Below, one piece after another: positions 11,219 to 22,353 of a stretch of 52,308 nt of DNA. A program made the position numbers and the translations under genes. The DNA comes from Helochares maculicollis (lineage: Eukaryota; Arthropoda; Insecta; Coleoptera; Hydrophilidae). The notes beneath the pieces were generated by a model, which was given only the letters and a program-made list of their open reading frames with translations, did not search any database and was not told the DNA's origin. Positions within the stretch are counted from its first letter, which is position 1. Each line of letters begins with the position of its first letter. The stretch covers positions 1 to 52,308 of the forward strand of contig JAWQRO010000153.1 of assembly GCA_033557835.1 (NCBI GenBank). The letters are read 5' to 3'.

Positions 11219-11868
11219 TTTTACAACAAATTGTGACAGAATTTTTTATACTAGTTTATCTGTCTTTTGCTTTGGTTTTATCAAGGGTATTGTGTAATCT
11301 TTTAAGGATTGTATCAGCTAATCAAGGATTATACTGAAGAGATAAGATAACTTAAAACTGTCTAAAATAGTTTAATAGTCTTAAAAATTTTAAATACATT
11401 TGAAATTCAGTAATATAGAATTACAAGAGTACACATTTGGAACTAAGAGTTATCGGAAAAGGATACTTTTAAAAAGTCATAAAATATTTACTAAATATAA
11501 ATATATAAACTATAAAAATGCTAATACTGCCATTTTTTATGATAATTAAATACAATCACTAGTAAAATGTTTTAATGCAAATATAAAAAAAATAAAAAAA
11601 ACATTTTCAATTAAATCACATGCAATATTATACATATCAACTACAGTAGCATTGCGAATAAATATAAATTAGTTTAAATAAAAATATATGAGGAAATAAA
11701 CAGATAAGAGTAAAAATAAAAATTAAATATCTCAAAACAATAGTTACAAATATTTAAACGACTAATTCACAAAATATCTACAAAATAGATGGCATTTAAA
11801 CAATGGCAAAATAAAATATGGAGTAAAAAAATCGATGAAGGTTTAAAATAGTAACAATTGTTTAAAGT
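11219..11868. other. Intergenic: Ippk 3' side and AttH-like promoter
   Basis: Very AT-rich DNA of 650 bp between two same-strand genes. It must hold the 3' UTR of Ippk and the promoter of the downstream gene. No coding exon or repeat element is visible. Confidence 0.45.
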
Positions 11869-14456
11869 TCACAAGTCCTTTTTGGAAGAATTCGAAAGGC
11901 TTCTCTTGTAAGCTTTGGCTATGTTGGTGTTTCTTTTCATGGCCTTTTTAATTGTTGACAGTGGCTTAGGTGATAAGTCGATGACTCCTACATTACAGGC
12001 AAATTTACTATTTTTCATCGAGACTACAAAACTATTCGGTTCCCTAAAACAAAATTTAATAAATAAAACATGGCATAAATAGGAAAAATATCAAATCACT
12101 CACTGATTTATATTTCCTGAAATCCTCCTAAAAGTTATCATTAACGAACAATCTCTCGCTATAGCAAACATTAAGTATTTCAATAAATCTGTTTGTTCCG
12201 AATTCGATCCAATTCCCGAAGAGGCCAGACAACCAGGGCAAGAATCATTTTGCTTCAATTTGTCTAATAATTCATCTACATAACTTAAATAAATTGATTC
12301 ATCAATTTCCTTATTGTTATAAATTTGACTGTAATAGGTCAAACCTTTATCATTGAGCTTTTGCATTGCTAAAATTCTCTCTAATACACAAAATGTCGGT
12401 AATTCCGATTCTGAATATGTACAATTTCCTAAAGTTGGTATTGTTTCTATTAAATTATCTGCAATTTGCTTCTCTGAGGAATTGAGAGGGCAAAATTTGT
12501 TTTCACAGCTTTTTTCACAGCCTTTAATTATCTTTTTTGTAAGTACTTTATGTATGAATTCACACACTTCCTTTAAGGTGCTGAAATCAATTAGTAATGT
12601 GTTAATATTATTCATATGTAAATAGCTGCTACGATCGCAATTGAGCAGTGAAAATCATACTTTATACTTAGAATGCAAGTGTTGTGTTACGAGTTGTCGT
12701 AGTTATACTCACCTATTTTCATCGTATACATCACATTTAAATAAGTCGGTAAAATGATTATAAAACTGGCTTAGCTCATAATTCTCTCCATAGATTTCCA
12801 AGCCATCCTGGAAAACCTTAAAATTATTTTGTGGATTTTCTACTAAAGATTTTATCGATTTTAACATTCGTTCTTTATTCCTAAAACAATTGATTGAAAT
12901 AGGCCTATTGTATGATTAAATTGTTTTAAATGAACTTACCCAGAAAATAAATCTAAAGGGCAATATGACGTAAAATTTCCAATTTGACCTCTTTCCATCT
13001 AAAATTTATAAATAAAACACAATATGTTAGACTTGACAAATATATTGATATCAACTGCAATAAATTTGAATTTCACCAATTGAATGTTATAGCTATGTTC
13101 TGTGTACAGGAAAAATAACATGAAATAGATTGCTGAAGAAGATAGTAAGATTAATAGAATAAAATGATTAATATGAAATCAAATGGTACCTAAGAAAAGT
13201 CGACAGAGAAAACAATCTAATGACAGATGAAACCGAGACATTAGAAAGATTGCAAGAACTAGGTAAAAATAGCAAAAATGTCACCGTGAATCGGATATTC
13301 ATCCAAATCCAGACATTTTCATCTCTCGAATTCGTACTGATCAGGAAGACCAACAACTTTACATGATAACAAGTTAAAGGTCGAAGTAGAAGCAAATTCC
13401 TGCCAGACAAATTGAGGAACTATCAAACACTCTTAACCAACCTTACCAGATTGCTAAAGTAAGCAGAACAAATGTTTGGGTCCCACATAAGCTATCCGAA
13501 AAAAACATAACTAGCCAATGCTTCCAAGCAACTTATTACCTGAATGACACAAAACAGAAATGTTTTTTATAAGCGGCATAATTTTTAGACACTGATTTAA
13601 ATGTAGTAAGCAAAGTTTCGTTGTTCTAAAAGTCAAGATTTATCTATAAACTAGCAAAATCAGTTTAGTAATGCACTGAAAATTTGATTTTAAGAATATA
13701 AACAAACTAAATATCATGTAATAAATATGTTCAGATTGAGAGATTAAATTAGATTGGAAAGATATCACACAATGTAAATGGGGAATATAGGTCTATATTT
13801 CTAAAACTAACCTTTAAATATTGCTTCAAACAAAATTGACATTTGTTTTCAGTTCGTTCGCATAAAGGGTACCATCCTTGTTTTGGTTTTATTTCAATTG
13901 AAAAAGTAGGGCCCTCCAAATTAAATTCAGATTCTATCGATTTAGGCAAAATAGCGAAATCGTCGAAAACTGTCGCCCTTCCATAACATATTCTTTTAAT
14001 TTTCCGATGCTCTGGTCTGATTTTGTCTAAGCAAGTTTCAATCTCCTTCACATCTCTTTTACTTAAATAAATAGACGTGCAATCACTTGTAAACGGAGCG
14101 CCTAGAAATGGCCTGACTACGCTCCTATAAAATTTTAAATCCCTAACTTCGCTGTAAATTATATTTTTGTACTTTGATTTCAAAACTTTCACCATCCAAC
14201 CCAAAATTTGATCTAGAACGGTTTTTTTAGTTTTGTCTTCATTATTTTCTTGGAATTCAATTAAAATTTCTTCCCAATTCAACCAACATTTTAAAAAATC
14301 GACTGTTTTTTCGTACAATGTTTTTGGATTTTCTGATTTTTTTATTCGAACTATTTGTCTATATTCGGGGAGGGATAACACTAAATTCGCATTCCCTTCT
14401 CCTCGATAAACCCATGAAAATTTCGTTAGCTTTTCATTTGCCATAGTTACGTCCAA
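11869..14456 (-). CDS. Ippk: Inositol-pentakisphosphate 2-kinase (IPK1)
   Basis: Five exons, 14456-13812, 12998-12940, 12880-12713, 12625-12104 and 12043-11869, join in phase to 522 residues (human enzyme about 490). The enzyme phosphorylates the 2-position of inositol pentakisphosphate, using ATP, to make phytate (InsP6). Family motifs are present: the N-lobe glycine-rich WVYRGEGNANLVL at residues 15-27, EIKPKQGW at 188-195, the following Cys pair CQFC, CPLDLFSG in exon 2, PQNNFKVFQDG in exon 3, IARDCSLMITF near the end of exon 4 and VIDLSPKPLSTI (485-496), which carries the late D-x-x-x-K-P signature. The exon 4 acceptor is a tandem TAGCAG, so a one-serine variant is possible. Met1 is the first ATG; Met5 is an alternative start. 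The first intron (0.8 kb) holds a mariner relic. Confidence 0.95.
13396..13550 (+). mobile_element. Short mariner relic in Ippk intron 1
   Basis: On the plus strand, opposite to Ippk, one open stretch reads RQIEELSNTLNQPYQIAKVS followed by RTNVWVPHKLSEKNITSQ. This fits the second helix-turn-helix and linker of mariner transposases (..L.. ..VWVPHELTEKN..). Nothing else of the element can be followed, so it is a small, old fragment. The match rests mainly on the WVPH-L-EKN motif. Confidence 0.5.
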
Positions 14457-17400
14457 TAATTAGGTCAATTTTAAAAATCTGGAATAAGAAAATCACAAAT
14501 TAATGTTGTAAACTAAAATTTACACAGCAAAACCAAACAACTGTTTTGTTTGTTGGTGTAAGAAAAAATTACACTCAAAAATTAACGATATTGCAAACAG
14601 ATAAATCAGGGTCAAATTTAATAAATGTTTACCAAGTTTAGTACATTGACCTGTTTTACATTGGCCTTAGATTTTGACCTTTACCTTGGAGACATTTATG
14701 GCTTAGTATCTCTGCTTCTTTAGTACCATGTTTAAGTTGTTTCAAGGGAATTGTGTGGTTTATTTTCAATTGCTCTTTTCTATTTGTAAAAAGAACGTGG
14801 CACAGTTGAAAAGGCCCACTGAAATTATTATGCTCTAAGAAATTATTAAATAGAAACTATTCGTTCTGAAAGAGGTCTGCTTTAATAAATAATTAAATGT
14901 TACTCAATAATGTTAAATTAGAGTCAATATAGTCCTTGACCTTACCAAATTCAGATAGTCAATTATGTAGTGCAGTTTTGAAAATGAAATGTTGCTTAAG
15001 CTGCAATATCGTTTAGTTGCTTTTTACAAACTGTAAAGTTGTTAATTTAAAATATATCTATTACGTAAACACAAATTACTTCCTAATGTATATAAAAACT
15101 TGTAGTAATGAAACACAAAGTTGAAATGTAACTGTACAGTTTAACTTTTTTATTTTAAACTAGATAAAAATATATTGATTCCAGATTATGTTTAATTTTC
15201 GCTTAATTAAATATTTGAATATGGTTAATCAGCAATTGCTGATAAAAATTAAGGGCATTCTAAAGCATATTTTGGAATTGTTTGATCGAATTTACTATAA
15301 GTGCAATCATAATATTTAAGTCTAGACAGAATTTGTATCACTTACATGCTTAGAACAGCACATTAAAATTAATTAGTCGTCATCTGCTATACAAGCACCT
15401 TTAGATCTTGTAAAATGAGATTAGTCCCTCTCCAAAGATAAAGTGCAAAGCTAACAAATTCAAAAATAGCACACCCAAACTGCTAATAAATTAGCAGAAC
15501 TGTTGCTACAAACATTACTGCTCTAACTGCTATCAGAGGTTACTTGAAAGGTGGGGTTTGCATATCTTTTCCTAAAGGAAAATCAGCATTACATCCTCTC
15601 ACCATTAGAGAACGCGGTGACAGCAAGAAACAGATGTTTCTTTGAAATTTCCAAACGATTACTTACTGGTAATGTACAAGGTGAACACACTTTTATCTTA
15701 AATAAACAACCATAATGACGCCATTTCTGTAAAAATAGCAAGTTACTCACTTAGTTAGGGTTTCGTGCGTAAATTCCATTATTGATAATCTATTTATTTA
15801 AATACATTTTTAGGAAAATCTACAGGAAATTTGCTAGAGTACTTTCCCGTCGTGCATATGACATTTGACTGACATATATCTCCTTTTTGACTGGAATGTA
15901 CGAATGGTTGCCTATATTCGACCCAAGAACCCTCTGTAAAGATCAGTTGTAAGATCGCAAACATGCAATGAAGTAGGGTAATCGACGAAATATGGTAATA
16001 AAATGTCCTCTCCAGGTATTGCTGAAAATCGTATAGGAATCGTGAAAATAAACTACAGACTGCAGCGCTTATTATGTTTGAATAAATATTAATTTTGTAA
16101 GAAACTTTGGGTATAATCCATTGTTTTATCGTGGGTGTAGGCAACCAACATAACGGGACATATCTGATCAAAAGCATTTCTACATGTGCCAATTTTTACT
16201 CATTTTTTAATTTTTTATTTTTTCTCGTGGCTAATCACTTCTAAATGACCCAATTTTATACTCTCCTTCATTCGCCTACATTTTTATCTCTACAAGTAGA
16301 TAACGTTCCAACATAGATATATTTGTAATACGATTTTTGCAAGATTTTGTGACTTAGTCTTAGCTCTCCATCCTCTCGGTTTGTTTACCATCTAGAGCAT
16401 TCAAGTGCAGAAAGCCTAGTACTTCTTGGTAGTATTGGCAGAAAAGTGTGCATCTCACTTTCAACCATTAAAAGTAGGCTTCGAAGCATCCGTGTGGAAA
16501 ATGGCTCCTTCTTTTTCAGGCTTTTACATGTTATTACTTTGTTGCTATTTACCAGACTTAAATCTCCTTTCGTTCCCTTGTCTGTATAATCCTCTCTATG
16601 ACCTATCCTGGACATCTATCGGCACTAAGACAGTAAATACAATTAATACCTCACCTGACACTGTCCAAATATTTGTACTGCCAATCTTTTTATACATTGA
16701 CATACATATGCTTGTTCTTCTTTTTATAAAGCGATTTACACCGCGTAGGGGCTGTGTTCATCGTATCCATCATTACAGTGCGGGTGACATCTCACAATAA
16801 TTCAATTTTATCACTCGATGGTTCACCCAGCAACTTCGTTAGTCGGTGTAGCACTAATACTAAATACTTAAACTGATTTATATCATCGTCAGATGATCTT
16901 TTATATTTCTTATATGGCCAAATATTTGAAATGTTTCTTCGACTAGTTATTTCCATGTCTCTTTAATTAATCTCAGCTGGTGCATTTGTCCAGTTGTAGA
17001 TATTTCTGATGTCAACTATTATTCCTTTGCTAGCATTACTATTCAACTGTATGAAAACCACTCATCTATACTTTTGAGCTCACGCACCATAAGGGAAGGG
17101 CTAAAAAAGAGGAAACTTACTAGCTTGCATGTGGTGAATAAATGTAGTCTGCCCTGGCGAGAATAAACTTGACTTCAAAATTGTCGTGTACCTTTTACAA
17201 AAATCATTTAACCGATTTATCAGTCGATGAGCTAAATTAAAATGTATCTAATGATGTTGCATGTTTTAGGTGGACTTATACCGAATGGAGAAGAGGTGTT
17301 CCTCTCTCTCCTTTGGCGATTCACCATATTCACGCTATAGAGTAAAACACTTTCTCTAATATGAGTAGACAATTATAGTACATGTTCCATAGGGTCGATC

Positions 17401-18665
17401 CCAATTCAAATCATTGAGGAAACTCCTTCTCAAGCTGTGTATGATCTCCAATTTTCATATTATCATATTAAGACGACTCTCAAGCACCCGTTAGTATCTT
17501 CTTTGATAAATAGTTCGTTATACATTGTAATAGGCTCAAATTTTGTAGCTTAGCAGCATAGGCGCGACACAGGGGATGGACTACTGGCGGTGTACAAGGC
17601 AGGCCAATGTAAATGTGCTCTCCCATCAAATCAATATTCTTATTTCTATGTTATTATGACTCCAGGCTGTAAGCTTAGTTGCCTAAGTTCTTGCATTGAA
17701 TTTCATCAATACTGATTTAATAACTGCAGAAAATTAAAAATCAGTTTACACGATTGATAAAATTGCGCATTTTATCATTTTTAAAGCTATGTGAATCGAT
17801 TTGCACATTTGAAATTGGCACACCAGCACAGCAACCAACCCGCAGAAGAGAAAATCCCAATTAGGGAGAAAAGTGTGGCGAAACGAAGATCACCTGAACG
17901 AAGAAAATCCAAGACATAATTACGTAATCACCATAAATATTCCTTGGTAATTTATCATAATCTTTTTATTAATACATTTGCTTAATAAATCCCATCTGTT
18001 CCTAGATTTTCGCTACCAACTGAACCCTTTATTCATATATTTGACAACTGCCAAAACTGTGAAATAAAATTTTTATTTTTAATTCCAATCTATTTTGGAC
18101 ATAAATATACGCAATTATATTTGAAGCTATTTATATAGGTAAGTGTTTTTCATGCCTCACTGTTTCATTATTATTTTATTATTTCCAATCGATTTCAGAT
18201 TGAGGTTAGAATTCCCATGGTGTAGAATTCTAATTGACAATGACTCGAAATGAACAGGTTATTTGCTCAATAATTTTCACAATAAACTTGGATATTTGCT
18301 TAAATAATTGTCGCAATATTCCCCTTTATTTGCATGGTTTTAATGTGTGCTCAATATTCTGAATTTATTTTAAGCCACATTCAAATAGAAACAACTATGT
18401 CCCTAGTACTTGATCGATAGTTTCCTTATCGCCCTTTATCCGGCAGTTTCATGTACAAAGCACAGCTTTTGACTCTTAACTGTGCTCAGAGTTGTGCTCC
18501 TTCCTTTCCTTTAGGTAATTTAAAATTTTCTTTCTCTTAGGTGCAACAAAACTGAAGTGATGATGATTTAATTTCAGTCTCTAGTCGCCAACGCTCTGAT
18601 TTGATTTGATTACACATGTGTAAATGTATTATTATTTTAATTAATATTTTAATCTTTTGTTGCAG
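14457..18665. other. 4.2 kb without a recognisable gene
   Basis: This long stretch separates the divergent Ippk (-) and Marf (+) genes. It should contain both promoters and 5' UTR exons of Marf, since an acceptor at 18665 shows that at least one non-coding exon lies upstream. A possible donor (TATATAG|GTAAGT) is at about 18138. Frames at 15794-16192, 16385-16615 and 16426-16800 resemble no family securely. The first has an IFTEGS stretch faintly like a LINE RNase H, too weak to call. A 45-codon basic frame at 17785-17922 ends in an RS-like tail. I see no RNA gene. Confidence 0.4.
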
Positions 18666-18716
18666 TTGCTTCGTGCATGTTAGATGTAATGTTGATGTAA
18701 ACTGCACTCTTATGCG

Positions 18717-21700
18717 ATGGCTGCTTATTTGAACCGCACTATGTCCATGATGGCAGGAGATGGGCCCCACAACCGGGGTCCTATTAGCATTCCTGATCAT
18801 CGATCCTCACGTTTACCAACTGATAATTCACCTTTGCAGATATTTGTTAAAGCCAAGAAGAAAATCAATGATATTTTTGTTGAGATCGACGCTTATGTAA
18901 AGGATGCCGTTACTTATATGCAGGGTAAGGACAACTTTATCTTAGTGAAAATATGTAGTTTTGGATGTCTCTAAGAATTATAATTACTATTTCTAAAATG
19001 TTTTAGAAGTGGAAGCGGAACAACAAATAATCAATGAAAAGTGCATTAAGGAAAGTGAAGAATTCATTAAGAAGGTGCAGGGAATACGAGATGTCCTCAG
19101 CAGAGATCACATGAAAGTAGCATTTTTTGGGCGAACATCCAATGGAAAAAGTTCTGTAATTAACGCTATGTTGCGTGATAAAATATTACCAAGTGGAATA
19201 GGCCATACTACCAACTGCTTCTTGCAAGTTGAGGGATCACCTAACGAAGAGGCCTATCTGGTGAAAGAAGAGTCCAATGATCACTGCCCGGTCGAATCGG
19301 TTGGTCAATTAGCCCATGCTTTGTGCAAAGAGAAGCTGAACGAATCCCAATTGGTTAAAGTCTACTGGCCAAAAAATCGATGTTTATTGTTGCGAGATGA
19401 TGTCGTTCTGGTAGATTCACCTGGTGTCGACGTCACGCCTAATTTGGACGAATGGATTGATAAACACTGCTTGGATGCTGATGTTTTTGTATTGGTGGCA
19501 AATGCAGAATCTACACTTATGGTTACAGTAAGTTTTATCTCTTATATCTTTGTAAAAATATACATGATTTATTAAAGGAAACAAATCAACTGAACCAAAA
19601 TGTTTTAGGAAAAAAATTTCTTCCATAAAGTGTCGACAAAATTATCAAAGCCCAACATTTTTATACTCAATAATCGGTGGGATGCTTCTGCTTCTGAGCC
19701 GGAATTTCTTGATGAGGTAAACATTAATGTCTTGAGAAATCAATACAGTTTTCACAATCAGCTTGCTCGCAATTCTTGGTTTGCTTTTTGAGCTTAATAG
19801 TGTTAAAATTTCAAAGAAACATGTTTTTTTTGTACACAAGCATTGCGATGAACAGGCAGAGGTAAGAATTTTATTATTTCTGAAATATGTGTTTATTGCA
19901 TACATGTGTTTCTAAATCATTACATAAAGCTGCATGTTTAATCATTTAATTTTGTTAATGCATTTATTAGGTTAGGAGACAACATCAAGAAAGAGCAGTC
20001 GACTTTTTAGTGAAAGAACTGAAAGTATGCAGCCCTAAAGAAGCGGAAGAACGTATATTCTTCATATCAGCAAAGGAGGCATTATTAGCAAGGCTTGCTG
20101 AACAAGGGCAAGGAACAACAACTGGTTTAGCAGAAGGTTTCCAGACTAGATACTTTGAATTTCAAGATTTCGAGAGGAAATTCGAAGAATGTATATCAAA
20201 GTCTGCAGTTAAAACCAAGTTTGAGCAACATTCACAACGAGGGAAATACATTGCAAGGTCAGTTTAAATTTTTCTTCAGCAGCTAACAGATTTTACAGGT
20301 GGCAACAGAGATAAAATCATGTTTCCTATTGACTGAATGCTTTCTAAATAATATTTAATATTTATTTTATAACTTACATTAGTAATAGTCTGAAGATGCT
20401 TTTGTTTCAATTGTAGACTTTACATGACATTCTCCCAATTACTATAGGCTACTAAACGATATTTCGAATTGCACCCGTCATCATTTATGTTGCAAACAAG
20501 CACATATTTTATGTATTTACTTAATCATGAGCCTTTCTATCTTTACTTGAAAGGCAGGGGGAGTTGGTTTTACATCTCTGCCACCATTATCAGTTCTGAT
20601 TTTTTTTCTATGAAATACCCCTTTTCTCTGCTTTCGTTCTTATTTGTTCAATCAATTTATTATTGGTCATTCTTTCTTATTTTTCCTGAATACTCTTGCT
20701 TAAAACTTTTGTTTTGTCAATTCTTCACCTGACATTCTACACATCCTCGTTTCTATAGTATTAATTTTCGAAATAGGTGAAATCTGTTAATGGCCATGTA
20801 TCATTTTTGTTTAAGAAAGCTGGTCATAAAAAATAATGGCATTTCTTGTTTGCAGTGAACTTCGAGATATCCTCGACAAAGTGTATAACGACGCCCAAAG
20901 TCTCAAAGACGAAAAGTTGCAAACACGAAAGGAACTGCATGACAAAATCAATTACACAGAACAGCAGTTAATGATTGTCACTCAAGAAATGAAGCAAAAA
21001 ATTCACCATATGGTTGAAGATGTAGAACAGAGGGTGTCCAAAGCTCTCAATGAAGAAATCCGACGTCTTAGTACTTTAGTTGACGAATTTAATGTACCCT
21101 TTCACCCAGAACCATTAGTTCTTAATGTTTACAAAAAAGAATTGCACTTGCACGTAGAATCTGGTCTGGGAAGCAACTTAAGGGCCCGATTATCCACAGC
21201 TCTCGCTTTAAATATGGAGGCTAGTCAAAGAGAGATGACTGAACGTATGGAGACTTTAATACCGGAAGGGCAAAAAGCATCAACAAATGTGCTATTACCT
21301 CGTCGGCAGCCATTTGAAATCTTATACAGACTAAATTGCGATAACCTATGTGCCGATTTCCACGAGGACTTAGAATTTAGATTTTCGTGGGGCATAACAT
21401 CACTAATACAGCGTTTTGCAGGCAGCAAAAGTAATTTTGTAGCTTTGAAAAACGCCCACGAAAATCCGAACCCCTCAATTACCATCCCTTCCACCCCCAC
21501 GGACATTGTAGATACTCGTTTGTTTTACACAAATAACACGAGTGCCGACGATTGGTCCATTTTAACCAGAATTGCCTTGGCGAGCGCTGGCTCTCAAGGC
21601 ACGATGGGTGGTTTATTAGTCGCAGGATTTTTAATGAAAACGGTTGGGTGGAAGATCATTGCGGTTACTGGAATTGTTTATTCTTGTTTGTATTTTTATG

Positions 21701-22032
21701 AGAGGTTGACTTGGACAAATAAAGCTAAAGAGAAAACTTTCAAGAAGCAATATGTTAACCATGCAACAAGAAAATTGAAAATGATTGTCGATTTAACTTC
21801 TGCGAACTGCAGTCACCAAGTTCAACAAGAACTCAGTGGCACGTTTGCTCGTTTATGCCACCTTGTTGACGAAGCAACAGGAACCATGGATAAACAGTTG
21901 AAAGAGTTAGAAAGTCAAGTGAATAGTTTGGATAGCGCTGCTAGTAAAGCTAAAGTCCTTAGAAACAAAGCAAATTATTTAATTCACGAATTGGAGTTGT
22001 TCGAAGACGCTTATCTTAAGTTGCACCATTAA
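18717..22032 (+). CDS. Marf: Mitofusin (Marf), mitochondrial outer-membrane fusion GTPase
   Basis: Five coding exons, 18717-18924, 19007-19527, 19609-19716, 19971-20257 and 20856-22032, join in phase to 766 residues, close to other insect mitofusins. The protein tethers and fuses outer mitochondrial membranes. The dynamin-type GTPase domain shows the P-loop GRTSNGKSS (111-119), the switch region with T-T in IGHTTNCFL, DSPG (206-209) and NRWD (265-268). A heptad-repeat region follows (about 375-470). A paired hydrophobic segment at about 612-660, WSILTRIAL.. to ..IVYSCLYFYERL, forms the membrane hairpin. A second C-terminal coiled coil covers about 690-762. Translation starts at the first ATG after a UTR acceptor at 18665. 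A possible 21-nt in-phase microexon sits at 19841-19861. The gene converges with the zinc-finger gene, only 0.32 kb apart. Confidence 0.97.
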
Positions 22033-22328
22033 TAAATAAAAGAAAAGGAACATCGTAGTACAATCATAATTTTTTGTCCTATTAAAGAGTAACTTTTATA
22101 TTATTATACATTTACTTGTTTATAACATTATTACATGTATAAAAGTAAGGTTTATTTAAATGAAAAGTAATAAAATAATGTGATATGATTTGATCAGTTT
22201 GATTTTAAATAATATCTTCTATTGAAATTTACTAGAGGCGTTACCACCATATGTTGAAAGGAAAGACTTGTTAGCATGTAAATACTTATTAATAATAAAT
22301 AAACTGTTGTTTTATATAAAAATAAAAC

Positions 22329-22334
22329 TTTATT
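22329..22334 (-). terminator. Polyadenylation signal of the ZAD zinc-finger gene
   Basis: TTTATT on the plus strand is AATAAA on the minus strand, 20 bp past the stop codon at 22354. The converging Marf gene has its own AATAAA overlapping its stop at 22031-22036. Confidence 0.55.
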
Positions 22335-22353
22335 CTTTGTAATGTACAAAAAT

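Noticed and set aside
15794..16192. Minus-strand frame with an IFTEGS stretch, like a LINE RNase H IYTDGS
   Set aside because: Only one short motif matches, and no further RNase H or reverse transcriptase motifs flank it.
16426..16800. 124-codon plus-strand frame
   Set aside because: Hydrophobic and Leu/Cys-rich with no family motif, and no splice or promoter context to support it.
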